From Cristatella mucedo (lineage: Eukaryota > Bryozoa > Phylactolaemata > Cristatellidae): 64,000 nt of DNA. The notes below the pieces were generated by a model. That model made no database searches, was not told where the DNA came from, and saw only the letters and a program-made list of their open reading frames with translations. Positions 11,810 to 23,245 of this stretch are shown here, in pieces. The DNA is taken from assembly GCA_009760855.2 (NCBI GenBank), contig WPIO01000274.1, positions 1 to 64,000 of the forward strand, read 5' to 3'. The position numbers were made by a program, and so were the translations under genes. The stretch's first letter is position 1, and every line of letters starts with the position of its first letter.

Positions 11810-12344
11810 AATGTATGTACCTCCATCAGTAACTCCACAAAGTCATAAACACATGTGGGTGTTAGGCAGGAGAGTTTTGTATAGCACACTCACAGCCTAA
11901 GCGGCTTTCGGTACGCATTCGGTAGCCAACAGACTTCGTCTCACGCAACAAAGAGAAAGTGGGAAGCATATCGGAGTTAGGAGTGCAGTTGAGGTAGTGA
12001 GTAGCATAGAAGTAGCAGTTCAGGACCGCTGAAAAAGATGTGCCATAGTCGGCAGTTGGAGAGTAGATGTCGTTGCTTAAGAATTGTGGAAGCGAGTTCC
12101 ACAGTCTAGGACCTGCAGAGCTAAAGCTTCTGTCGCCAACTGTCGTTAATCGGAGGAATGGGCCAGCTAATTTATTGTCCACATATGACCTGAGGGCTCA
12201 AACAGGCTGAAACTGATGCAGCAGTTCAGCTAGGTACAAAGGAGCCAAGCCGTGGTGGGCCTTGTGGGTCAGAATAAGAACTTTGCTCTGTATCCTTTGC
12301 TCAACCGGCAACCATCCTAGCTCTTTCAGCAAAGGTGACACGTG
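11810..12344 (-). mobile_element. LINE family A 3' fragment in unit 4
   Basis: Fourth copy of the shared insertion. It keeps the 106-codon open C-terminal reverse transcriptase remnant on the - strand with one difference (Thr-Thr instead of Lys-Thr before Val-Gly-Asp). It is a truncated element with no catalytic domain. Confidence 0.85.
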
Positions 12345-12963
12345 TTTGTACATAGCACGTACACGTCAGCCAATATTTGATGTTGGGTGATCTCTCCTCA
12401 ATAATGCGTCCTGAGGCTTATCAACATCTGTCCCCACTGGCAGGCACAAATTATCGTTAACTCAACAATCCAGTAACCCTGGTTCGTTATCAACACAAGG
12501 CAATGGGAACATAAATCTGTACCTTGTGTACTCATAGTGCTAGGCTTCAGAATATACAAGAAGTAGATGAGATAAAAGACTTCTTCAAACATTGAAATTT
12601 AGTCTTCCGTTCACGAACTATGGCTTGCTGTGCTTATGTGAATTTGTAGTTGAAATCGCTATTTTTTTCAGCTTTTGTGTTAGCGAACGTAATCAACCAC
12701 AATGAGAGTCGGTGATTCTTTAATCTTTCTACATTCCATTGGCTATGTAGTTCTGAGGTGTAGGAAAGTGTTTTTAACATTAACCGATCGCCTTTGAGAG
12801 TAGGTTCGTTAGTGATGTACGTATAGATGATGGAAGGACGAATGCTGTGACACCAGTGTGGTCCCTATTTGAAATACAAAATAAGCTGTCATCTCCTGGA
12901 TAACCGTCGTTAGACGGGCTGGTTCGACTGTAACTATGGTTCTTTTTGGGTGTGATTTTTTAG

Positions 12964-13104
12964 CTTGAGGAGCTCTGGATCAGTGAAAATAAAGAGCTCT
13001 GCAGTCTTCCTCCCTCAGTTTGTCAGCTGCAAGCCCTGAAAAAGCTCGATGCTTCTGACTGTGGCCTAACTAAACTGCCCGATGGCTTGGAAGTCTTGCA
13101 GTTG
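12964..13104 (+). CDS. LRR exon W4 (47 codons)
   Basis: Fourth W exon, open, phase 0/0, with acceptor TTTTTAG and donor gtaagt. The protein is identical to W3. The intron to R4 is 1152 bp. Confidence 0.85.
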
Positions 13105-14256
13105 GTAAGTTAACGAGTGGCATTTTAGCCGTTAAGTGAAGTTCCTACTTTATTGTGGAAAAGATGCCACTTTCTGTGTTTTGCATCCCAAGATGCAGTA
13201 TTTTCGCAGATCAAAAACACATATCCACGACATTGAAATATCCTATTGTTTTGGCAATAGCTTCATGCCTCTATTGTGCTTTGTGACCTACCAATGTCAG
13301 CAGTGTGTAAACCAGAAATACTTGTTTCGGCAGACCGACGTTGAGTAGTTGGTCCTATGTATTGTCATGTTCACTGAAAATGTGCTTTGGAAAGTGACCT
13401 GAATATTTTCACTTAACGGGCTTAGCCTAAATTTGAGGGCAGCATTATATTCAAGTTGAGCACAACATGAATTTTTCTTGTAGGTATAAAATTAAAATAT
13501 GCTTGTACATTCAGTCTTTTTTCTTAGTGTTTCTACCGTTCTTTTTATCATTGATAACCCCGAGCTAGATGCGAAGGTTATCTAGCTGAAAAATCGAAAA
13601 TATGGTAGATTTAAAACAAACAAACAATTTAAACGGTCCATCCATTTGTGTGCTGGTATCGTTACTCGTTTTTACTAGTCAAATGGAGTTCTTTTCACAA
13701 AATTTCCGACTGAATCGTTGAAAAAGCTACAGGAGCAAAATTACAGGCTATAGACAGTTTGTACGTAGATGTTATATTCAAGTTGAAACACTGTCTAGCA
13801 TGATATAATGAAACGCTTGTTTCTAGTTACTTGATCATACACGTGACAGCCCATGGTGGCTCATATTTGGAGAAAACTATTCTTGTCCTCAAACGGTTTG
13901 TATATCGTCTTCGTGTCCCACCTTAAGTATACTATTTGTTTACTTCATGTTTCAGTAAGGAGCAGGTAGTAAGAAGCGTATTGTGAGTCGTTTACTCTTT
14001 TTAATGTTACTGTGTCTCTGGCTGCTGCAGTCCTATCGGAATCTCACAGAGACACGAAGACACAATTTTACCGTTAAATGACTGTTTTAAAGAGACCTTA
14101 TTTGAGTGATGTCAATGCAGATGATGGAACAATAACTTGTGTGTCCCGCCCCTGATATTTATTCGTAATACTCAACACACTGTCATCCCTCGAACGACCG
14201 TAGATAGCCATCGTGGCTCGGAAGTCACCGTGGTTCTTTTTCGTGTCATTTTTTAG

Positions 14257-14394
14257 CTGGAAGAGCTCTCGATCAGTAAAAACAAGCTCATCAGTCTTCC
14301 TTCCTCCATATGCCAACTGCATGCACTGAAAAAGCTCGCAGCATTTCAGTGCAACTTAAATAAACTGCCTGAAGGCTTGGAAGGAATGCGGTCG
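14257..14394 (+). CDS. LRR exon R4 (46 codons)
   Basis: Fourth and last intact array exon, open, phase 0/0, with acceptor TTTTAG and donor gtaagt. Residue 5 is Ser (LEELSISKNK), where R1-R3 have Arg and the W exons have Trp. This is a predicted surface position of the LRR beta strand. Its end (GLEGMRS) joins the start of the exon at 34116 (LQVLRLNDN) in phase 0 and in correct LRR spacing, about 19.7 kb downstream. Confidence 0.83.
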
Positions 14395-15156
14395 GTAAGT
14401 TAGGAAGTGAAACTTTAACTATTGCAAACCGAGAGGTTATTCTTAAATATAGGAATGCTGTTGCTTTGTAACTCTTGCAACCTATGATTCAGCATCGCTG
14501 TCAATTAAACGTGGTCCTAAGCAGGGTCGTTTTTGCAAATAACGTGCTTTCGACAGTAGGATGCATATATTATGGGATTTGGCTTAGCTTAAAATTAAGG
14601 ACACTTAAATAGTTCAGGTAAACTCAACATAAAATCTCAATTCAGCTTTATAAATGAAACAGGACGTTACTTTCAGTCGTTATTCGATTGTTTGTAATGC
14701 TTTTTCTTTAATAATTGATAACCCTGAAGTTGAGACTAGAGTTGTCCTGCTGCAAAAGGCTGTACTGGAGTTGATAACCAAGTTAAAGAAGCCTAAAGAT
14801 TGCATTAAAATGTCTGGTGCTATCGTCATCCTTACGTATCATTTGGAAGAAGCTCTTTTCCCAGAATTTTAGACTCATATGCCTTACGAGCATAAGGGGC
14901 TAAATTATACCATTTAGATTGCATTTTACAATGCTGTTCTCTTCTTGTTAAAACGCTGTTTAGCAGGTTAAATACGAAGCCTGTTTCGCCGTTCGATTGC
15001 ACGTAAGACGGCCCTTGGTGACTCGCCTTTGTAAAACCTATGAGTGTCCTAAAACTATAGGTAGAAGATAGTCATGTCCTGCCGATGTTTCCTCATAGTT
15101 CACTTCATGTTTTACTAAGCAGCAGGTAGTTGCAAGCTTCTAATTAGTTAAGTCCG

Positions 15157-16643
15157 TACCAGTCATCGATTTTTGAAGAAGAATTTGCAGTGCCGGTTTC
15201 ATTTTCCTGGCCATGGTTGGGGCAACGGATTTCGTATTCCCACGACAAAACAATAGCAATGATGTCATCAGCAAACCGTTGCTGAGAACGTACCGTATTA
15301 CCCAAGGCTAGATGGTTACTAAGCAACGATCAGTGACAAGTGGTGCATTTTATTTTGAATAAACTATAATAGCTCTTGCTTTGACCTATATATAGATGCA
15401 AGCATCAAGAAGTTATCTGGACGCACTTCGTACCTGTTTTCGCATGCACGAAATATGCTTGTTGGTTCATTAAAAAATTATGCCGGCGGCTTAACTTAGT
15501 TGATTGTTACATACTGGCATACGCAATTTCAGCTTTAGGACTTTTATTCTCTTCACGAAGATTCTTAGAAATCTCATCGATTGTTTTGTGGGTGTCAGCT
15601 TTGTACATAGAACGAACACGTCAGCCAATATTTGATGTTGGGTGATTTCTCCTTAGTAATGAGTCCTGAGGCTTCTGTCCCCACTGGCAGGCACCAATTA
15701 TCGTTAACTCAGCAATTCAGTAACCCTGTTTCGTTATCACTGCAAGGCGTTGGAAACATAAATCTGTACCTTGCGTACTCATAGTGCTAGGCTTCAGAAT
15801 GTACAAGAATTAGATAAGATAAAAGACTCCGGCAAATATTTCAAATTGGTCTTCCCTTCACGAACAATGGCTTGCTGTGGTAATGTGATTTTTAGTTTAA
15901 ATAGCTATTTTTCAAGGCTTTTGTGTTAGCAAATGCGATCAACCACAATGAGAGTCGGTGATTCTTTAAAACCAATGAGAGTCTGATGTTCTTGAAAGTG
16001 TTTTTACATTCCATTGGCCAGATGATGGAAGGATGAATAATTTACTATTTACGATAGAAAAAACTTATGATTACATCTCACCGTTGTTGGTTTTGGTTCA
16101 GCTTTATTAATGAAACAGGACGTTACTTTCATTCGTTATCCGAGTGTCTGTAATCCTTTTTTTTAAATAATTGATAAACCTGAACTTACGGCTAGAGTCG
16201 TCCTGCTGCAAAATGCTGCAGTGGAGTTGATTAACAACTTAAAGAAGCCTAAAGATTGCATTAAAATGTCTGGTGCTATCGTCATCCTTACGTACCATTT
16301 GGATGAAGCTCTTTTCTCAGAATTTTAGACTCATATGCCTTACAGCACGAGGGGCTAAATTAGGCCATTCAGATTGCATTATACAATGCCGTTCTCTTCT
16401 TGTTAAAACGCTGTTTAGCTGGTTAATTACGAAACCTGTTTTGCCGTTCGATTGCATGATAGACGGCCCTTGGTGACTCGGCTTTGTAAAATCTATGCGT
16501 GTCCTAAAACTATAGGTAAAAAATAGTCATGTCCTACCGACGTTTACTCATACTTCATGCATTTTTACTGAGCAGCAACAAGTAGTTACAAACGTCTAAT
16601 CGGTGAAGTCCATACCAGTCGTCGAATTTTGAAGAACGATTTG
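15157..16643 (+). repeat. Degenerate terminal unit, copy 5 (no LRR exons)
   Basis: It begins and ends with the same boundary sequence as the full units but is only about 1.46 kb. It differs in two ways. At about 15596 the 535-bp LINE fragment is absent and the flanks are joined directly. Between about 16030 and 16095 roughly 1.8 kb is missing, including both LRR exons. It also carries many more substitutions than copies 1-4, so it is the oldest preserved member. Its right end runs into a LINE 3' fragment. Confidence 0.9.
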
Positions 16644-16850
16644 CTTTGCATTCACGAAGAAGCTCAGAGCGCACCTGTTTAACTCAGCATTTAGCTGATC
16701 TGTGTATTTAGCTCTTCGTGTGCTTACTCTGTGCCGGCCCCTTGAGGATTTTGTTACCATGCACTTGGAAATGCTTTTCATGCAGCATTTTTAAAGTGCC
16801 TGGAGTGAGATGTAGTTCTCTTAAAGTGCTAACATTTATTTACTTATCGC
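16644..16850 (+). mobile_element. LINE family B 3' end, decayed
   Basis: Starts exactly where unit 5 stops. It shows the last codons of the family B reverse transcriptase ORF in decayed form (a frame related to LKTHLFRTAFS) and the 3' terminal stem-loop region (aaagtgcctggagtgagatg), then a T/A-rich tail. Compare the intact tail at 28103-28142. Confidence 0.6.
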
Positions 16851-16917
16851 TTAAAAAGCTGCATATCGTGCTTGCAATATTAACCTGGCCTTTCAAAATG
16901 TTGACTAACTTCATGGT

Positions 16918-17190
16918 AAGATATCGTAGATGATTTGTGTATTTCTATTCGTTCTAAAACCAGGGCCTAATTATTGTGACAATCTTTCTGAATGTCTCAA
17001 CGTGTCAGCCAGAATTTAATTTTTAATATTAACGTTCCACTGGATCGTTTGGGATAGTTGATGTCTATGCTGAAGGGTAACGTAATTTATTCTAGTTGTA
17101 AGTTAGGTGTTGTCAGTTAGCAGGTAGAAGGCGTACTGTGGTTTTTCGTTGTGAATTTGTGTGATTGCTGGTGGTAGGTCATATATAGCC
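16918..17190 (+). repeat. Old intron duplicate, family R4, copy 1
   Basis: Diverged direct repeat of 19672-19955. Shared anchors include tttgtgtattt, a gttccactggatcg-like block, gaagggtaac and ttattcta. No coding sequence. Probably the trace of an older segmental duplication inside this intron, with LINE material inserted between the two copies. Confidence 0.6.
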
Positions 17191-17582
17191 TTAAGGTAGA
17201 GTGGATTAACTAGTAGGTGTTATAGAAACCAATGTTTTTTTAAGCTGTGTTGTAAGATACCAAATTCTTCGACTTAGAAAGAGTGTTTTCTTACTACCAG
17301 CGATTGAGAAACTGGATCATCCACCAGGTTCCATTCTAGGTATGTAGACAGGAGCTATAGTTTGTTTGGCTTATGTAATCGAGCAGCCGATCGGTCTTTT
17401 GTCCGTGCATGACTGCCCACTCTTTTTTTGTGGGGCTGGATGTGATCTCCTATAGCAGATGCTTGAAAAGGACCTAAACATAACATTCTAGTGAGTGGCC
17501 GGACGGTTGCATGAACAAGTAGATTCAAGCCAGCTGGACTCGCCGTGCTAGAGAGCGACCTCGGGCGACTCCTAGCAGGGTG
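17191..17582. other. Intergenic or intronic, nothing recognised
   Basis: About 390 bp of AT-rich sequence with no open exon, repeat or RNA gene that I can identify. Confidence 0.5.
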
Positions 17583-18598
17583 TGGACCTTTACTATCTCC
17601 GTCTGTAAATCCACAAAGTCATAAAGACCGTGCGGGTGGTACGCAGGGGAGTTTTGTATAGCCCACTCACAGCCTAGGCAGCTTTCGGTACGCGTCAGGT
17701 AGCCAAAAAAATTCGTCCCACACAGCAAAGAGAAAGTGGGAAGCAAAGCAGAGTCAGGAGAGCAGTTGAGGTAGTGAGTAGCATGGAAGTAGCAGCTCAG
17801 AAGGGCTGAAAAGAATGAACCATAGTCGGCAGTAGTACAGTAGTTGTCGTTGCCTAAAAATTGTGGAAGTAAGTTCCACAGTCTAGTACCTGCAGAGCTA
17901 AAGCTCTTGTCGCCAAAGGTCTTTAAGCAGAGGAGTGGGACAGCTAATGTATTGTCCACACAGTACCTAAGGGCGCGAACAGGCTGAAACTGATGCAGCA
18001 GTTCAGCTAGGTATGAAGGAGCCGAGCCGTGGTGGGCCTTGTGGGTCAGCGTTAGAACCTTACTCTGAATCCGTTGGTCAACCAGCATCCACCTTAGCTC
18101 TTTTAGCAAAGGAGACACGTGCTCAATTTTCTGGGACTTTTAGACTAGCCTTGCAGCCATATTCATAGTCAGCTGCAGTGGCCTAATCGCTTTTTTGGTA
18201 GCCCAGCCACAAGGGAATTACAATAATCAAGCCGAGACAGAAATGAAGAGCTAGTTAATTTTTTTGCAAGCCCCTCTGGAAGGCAGCTCCTAATCTTGGA
18301 TAGGGATAGGACGTAATGGCTAGCGGCAGAAGCAGTCTTCCGAATGAAGCTTTTACAATTGAGGCAGCTGTCGAAAACGACACCTACATTTCGAGCACGT
18401 AGTGATGGTATCACAACAGCATCACCTATTAGAAGAGCAAAGCCTTTTAATCCAGCCACATGTTTACGGCGTCCTATGAACAGTACTTTGGTTATATCGT
18501 CATTAAATTTAAGGAAGTTTTCCGATATCCAGGATCGAATATCGGCAAGGCAAGCATTCAGTTTTTCAGTTGCTGCGGAAAACTCCGACGGTTGGTTG
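17583..18598 (-). mobile_element. LINE family A, reverse transcriptase C-terminal half and 3' end
   Basis: Element of about 1 kb on the - strand. Upstream part (18598 to about 18180): ADIRSWISENFLKFNDD, then LIGDAVV...ARNVGVVFDSCLN...LSKIRSCLPE...SRLDYCNSLVAGLPKK, the thumb region after the catalytic motif in L2/CR1-type LINEs. After a frameshifted stretch comes HVSPLLKELRWMLVDQRIQSKV and the rest of the C-terminus to 17585. The YADD motif and everything 5' of it are missing. Its right edge abuts a family B fragment in the opposite orientation. Confidence 0.85.
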
Positions 18599-19077
18599 TC
18601 TACTGGCCTGCGCAATCAGGTACTTTCAGTTGGTGGGAAACTCTGCAGGTTGGCTCATCAGCATTGATGTTTGCAATTACCACATCGCACCTCTTCTAGC
18701 CCACAGGACTGTATTCCCATCAAGTATGGAATTGACGTCAACATTGTTTCACTTATTTTTGGCTCCGGTCTGGTTTCAGCCTTCTTTATCAGAACTTCTC
18801 CTGTATTCGGCGAAGAATAGCACACCTTCTTGTTCAAACTGGAATCGTTTAGTCATAACTCGCCTTAGCCTCAAAACCTTTGTTACCTATAGTTCGCACG
18901 GAATGAAAGCATGGTCATGCCTAGCGAAGATTTTCACTACCTTCTGAAACGGCTAAATTTCAAAAGAAGCTTACAATGCACTTGCTTAACTCGGCAACTG
19001 GCGAAACTTTGCAATCTGTTCGGTGTGTTCATTTCTCTTCTTGCACTCTGCCTGCTGCTTGAGGATGTTACCACAGT
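18599..19077 (+). mobile_element. LINE family B C-terminal fragment (left part)
   Basis: Decayed + strand copy of the family B reverse transcriptase C-terminus, aligned by eye to 27505-27950: the blocks for LPAC-IRRLQLVQNSA, HLTPLLADLHWL and the terminal lysine-rich helix are recognisable at DNA level, but frames are broken. It is interrupted at 19078 by a short family A piece and resumes at 19191. Confidence 0.65.
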
Positions 19078-19190
19078 AATGTCATGTATCCCTGCCTGTT
19101 ACTCTGCAAAGTCAAAAAGACCATGTGAGTGTTAAGCAGGAGAGTTTTGCTTAGAGCACTCACAGCCTAAGCGGCTTTCGGTAACCAAGT
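19078..19190 (-). mobile_element. Very short LINE family A tail nested in family B
   Basis: Only about 113 bp of the extreme 3' end of family A on the - strand, starting with the ACAT-rich tail (aatgtcatgtat) and ending at ctttcggtaacc. The flanking DNA on both sides belongs to one family B copy, so this is a 5'-truncated insertion into an older LINE. Confidence 0.7.
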
Positions 19191-19270
19191 GTCCTTGGCA
19201 ACACTTTCTATGTAGCATATGTAAAGTGCCTAGAATAAGATTCAGTTCTCTGAATGCTCTTCCACGCAAA
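19191..19270 (+). mobile_element. LINE family B 3' stem-loop end (right part)
   Basis: Continuation of the family B fragment after the nested insertion: aaagtgcctagaataagatt, then ttctctgaatgctctt, a diverged version of the family terminal stem-loop, followed by a T-rich tail. Confidence 0.65.
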
Positions 19271-19440
19271 TGTATTTTTATTGTTATTACGAATAGATGT
19301 AACCCATCTAATAAGTACGCTGGTATCTTCCGACGTATTTCATTAATAAGCATGTTTTAAAATTGAAAAGATGGCTCATGACGCAATCTTAGACTGTAAC
19401 CTGCAACAATTGTAAAGGAGACATTACCTAGGGCTGTGAT

Positions 19441-19525
19441 ATCCTGGTAAGCAAGGTGTTGGATGCTCGCGACCGAGGTCGTGAGGTGGAATCTTGCGGA
19501 AGGAACACCTAGGAGGCTGATGGCA
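19441..19525 (+). mobile_element. tRNA-like SINE head (candidate)
   Basis: Contains a degenerate A-box-like stretch (ctggtaagcaaggtgttgg) and then gctcgcgaccgaggtcgtgag with gtggaatcttg where a B box (GGTTCRANTCC) would be. The core cgaccgaggtcgtg recurs in the element at 49.69 kb on the - strand. It is too diverged to fold as a tRNA. Likely a worn SINE rather than a tRNA gene. Confidence 0.4.
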
Positions 19526-19671
19526 AGTCGTGGTCATATCATAACCGTTAACTCTCAGCTGCAACTATAAAAATGATTATATTACAAAGGCTAATGTTTA
19601 TGTACTCATATTTTCAAAAGAGGTCAATCCCATCTGCAATATTATATTACAGCTAGCCAATATGAAGGCTG

Positions 19672-19955
19672 AGTAACATCGTGTTCGGATGCTTAAGACG
19701 TTTTGTGTATTTACGTTCGTACTGAAATCAGGGCGAAATTAGTGCCACAGTTTTTCAATATTTCTCAATGTTACAGGTATAATTTAACGTATAATATTGA
19801 CGTTTCACTGGATCGTACTCGATATTTGATATCCAGGGTGAAGGGTAACTAGTTTATTCTAAGTGTATGTTAGATGATGTCAGTAAGAAGGCAGCACATT
19901 TACTGTGGCTTCACGATGTTAATTTGTATTTTTGGCTGTGATTGGTCATGTCCAG
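19672..19955 (+). repeat. Old intron duplicate, family R4, copy 2
   Basis: Diverged copy of 16918-17190 (anchors: tttgtgtattt, gtttcactggatcg, ggtgaagggtaact, tttattcta, ttgtcatgt-like end). No coding content. Confidence 0.6.
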
Positions 19956-20091
19956 GGGTCAGAGGCTAATTCCTGCCAAATAAGCCATACTCCGGCCATG
20001 CTGCCGCTCGCCATGCTGCTGAACTATGATAAGACAAGTGGCCATCAGCTAAGACCACTTTGTAACATCGCATGCGTAAGCAACCGTCAAA

Positions 20092-22045
20092 GGGCGTTCG
20101 GCTGAGCGGATTTTTCAATTATCGGCAAAGGAGGTACACACGTTCTTCTTGGCACCACCTAAGTAGACGGTCGCAATAAAATCGCGAGCTTAATCTCGCA
20201 GATAGGACGCATCAAAACTCGTTTAAGGTGGTTAAAAAGCCAATGGTAAGTGATAGGCAGTACATCACCTTTCAAAAACTAAACGTGCATCGCGCTTTTA
20301 CTTTCGTAGTGATACAAGAAACTAGATATTAGGTGGAAATGGTTAATCACCCCCCCTTTTGATTCTACATAATTTATTACTTGCTAATGCAAAGCTCAAG
20401 AATAACTACACAGTCGGCTTTCCTAAGTTTAGTGTTATTCGGCCTGCGTGTAATATTAGATAATTATTTAACTTTCGGGCTTGCACTTTCAACTACGGCG
20501 TTTAATAGTCAAAAAGAATGTTTCTTCTCGGGTAATCGAGGGACCGCCAAAGCATGCTGTAAGTAGTTATAACACGCAACAACATGCAGTAACTAACATT
20601 GCAATCAAACAGTCGGTACGTGAAACCGCACGCCTAAAAATGTTTATCCCAGTGGTGTTATCATAGGTTGAATGCATCTAGGAAAATTGGAAGTGAACAA
20701 TTTCAAGCTGCTCTTAGTAGGTGTTCTAGGCTGGTTGCGAATTGGCTTGAACTGGTGTAAATATGCCGCACTACATTTACGTTTGATTCAGGGCAAACAA
20801 TCTGTGGTTGTTTGGCATTTGAAAACACATGCTTGTTTTGAATCACCTGGTGAATAATAGACAGGCATCGACCCCTGTATTTTGTTAAGTTACTAGCCAA
20901 CGCTAAAAACTCCATGAGGATTGACGTACCTGACCTATACACTTGCCGGACATTTAGCGGAGTGGTTTTGTTTGTACGGGCTTGAACGTCTCGACAGCTG
21001 CAACTTCGCAGCTACTGGCAAGGAAATGGCACCGGTAGCACGTGGGAACCATTAATGACCATAACAACGAAATAATTCCCTTAATCTATCGAATAAACCT
21101 TTCCATCCCCCAAAGCTAATCCAATAAATGAATTCATATTATTGTCGAGTCGTTTAGCCTGCCTGGGTGTTGTGATGTCAATCAAACGAAGTATATCCAG
21201 TAAATACATTTGTTGTAGTGACAACATCTTATTTTAATTTTGCCTTGAGAAGTACACCTGTAAGAAACGTCAAATTAAAATAATCATTTTTGCATCGCTT
21301 TAATAACCTGTGCGTCGTCGTAAAGGGAACGTTTTATTTGAAGAATACTTCCAGCCGACGCACACCACGTGCAGAACGCACACTTAGGCTTTGCAAAAAA
21401 ATGGAAAGACCAAATGGAATTAGAATTAGCAGCCGGTTACGTACAGTTGATCTTTATATCTTAAATATGTGCTGATATAACGTGATTTTCAGCAACAACA
21501 GTGAAGTTTCTTTTCTTACCGATTACATTTAACTAGTCGTTTATTATATTTTGCATGTGAAATAAAGCTTAATTTACGCTGATGCTGGATAGATGCAAAA
21601 TATTTAAGCGACAGGCAAAATGCATGGCTGATTTTGTTCCACTTGCTAACTAACGAAAGCCGCCGTTTTTAACAAGATTTCACTTTTAATATGCCGTAAA
21701 AGCATAATGGGTTTGGGCGTCTAACTGTCTAATAGCTTCCGAGTAGATGTTTTAGGCTGGCTAAAATCCGTCGTAGCTTTAAGTATAAATTCTGCGTGGT
21801 AGTACCATTTGATCCAAGGGACAAGAGCCTTCCTTCGTGCGGATTTTTAAAATCTTGTGTTTTGTGTGGTAGTACCGTTCGATCCTCGGGACGAACGATT
21901 TTTTTATACGGATTTTTATAATCTTGTCTTTTCTTGAATTTACAGATCGTTATTTTGACGGCATCGTGTGATGCTTGGTAATAGTTAATAGCAGGTTGAC
22001 GAAACCTCTCAAGGCCGTCCATAAGCCGTGTCAGCGACTATCGTA
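20092..22045 (+). repeat. Intron repeat family R2, copy 1 (1954 bp)
   Basis: First of three diverged direct repeats that each begin at gggcgttcggctgagc. Shared landmarks are gcgagcttaatctcgcag, aggtggtta-aa--caatgg and acatcacc, and later gttttattt and gtgcgtcgt. It contains a segment at about 20520-21165 missing from copy 2, and a short local tandem duplication at 21797-21935 (gtggtagtacc blocks about 70 bp apart). No credible exon found. Confidence 0.75.
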
Positions 22046-23245
22046 GGGCGTTCGGCTGAGCAAATTTTTAAATTATCGCAAATCGAGGCACACTAGGTCT
22101 ATCTTGGCACCAACTAAATACAGAATAGTAATACAATCGCGAGCTTAATCTCGCAGTTAGGAGGTTCATTACACGTTTGAGGTGGTTAAAAGGGAATGGT
22201 AAGTGACAGGTGGTACATCACCCTCCAAAAACGGAAAGTGTGTCACTGTTTTACTTTAGTAGTGATACAAGAACCTAGATATTGGGTGTTAACGGTTAAT
22301 CACACTAAGTGATTCTAAGTAATTAAATACTTGCTAATGCAAAGCTAAAATATGATTACACAGACGGCTTTACTAAGTTTAGTGTTATTCGGCCAGCATG
22401 TAATGTTAGAAATTTCGGCCTTGCACTTTCAACTGCGGTTGTAATGTCATTTAATCGAAGTATTTCAAGTGAAAATAATTGTTGTAGTGACAGCAGCTTA
22501 ATATAATTTTGCCATGTGACCTACAGCTGTAAGAAACATTAAAATAAAATAACCTTTTTTGCATTGCTTTAATATCCTGTGCGTCGTATTAAGGGGAACG
22601 TTTTATTTTAAGTATACTTCCTGCAAACACACACCGTGTACAGATCGTACTATTAGGCCTTGCAAAAAATTGTAGGATCATATTGCTTCAAGGTTAACAA
22701 ACATCATGTAACGTACAGTTAATCTCATCTATCTTAAATATAGGCTGTCGTTATGTGATTTTCAGCAACATCAGCTAATCTTATTGTCTCACCGGTCACT
22801 TTGAGCTAAACGTTTGTTTTGTTTGGCTTGTGAAAAAAGCCTAAGTAGGTTTGACGAAGGATAGATGGGAAGTATTTTAATGACACGGGAAATTCTTTGC
22901 TGATTCTGTTCTACTTGTTAACTAATGAAAGGCTGCGTTTTCATCATGATTTCAGTTTTAATATGCCGTAAAAGCATAAAGGGTATGAACGCCTAACTTT
23001 CTAATAGCGTCTGAGCAGATATTGTAGGCTGGTTAAAATACGTCATAGTGCTAAGTAAATAAGCCGAGTGGTATTGCCGATCATAGGGACGAGAGCCTAC
23101 CTTTGTACAGATTTTTAAAATCTTGTCTTTTCTTGAATTCCCTGATAAAATTTTTGGTGGTATCATCTGCAGTTTGCTAGTAGCTAAATATCAGGTGAAT
23201 GAAACCTCTCACGGCCGTCCGTAAGATGCGTCAGCGACTGTCGTG
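22046..23245 (+). repeat. Intron repeat family R2, copy 2 (1200 bp)
   Basis: Diverged copy of 20092-22045 with one large internal deletion. Start and end anchors are conserved, including the block aaacctctc-ggccgtcc-taag just before the next copy. No coding content. Confidence 0.75.

Larger units (their letters stand above)
11369..15156 (+). repeat. 3.79-kb tandem unit, copy 4
   Basis: Same content and order, length 3788. It has its own cluster of variants at about 13595-13880 in the intron between its two LRR exons. At about 11580-11630 it shares a variant block with copy 5 and not with copies 1-3. It is the last complete unit of the array. Confidence 0.95.

Noticed and set aside
1..16643. 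CRISPR-like or satellite array
   Set aside because: The unit is far too long, contains spliced exons and an embedded LINE, and the context is a eukaryotic genome.
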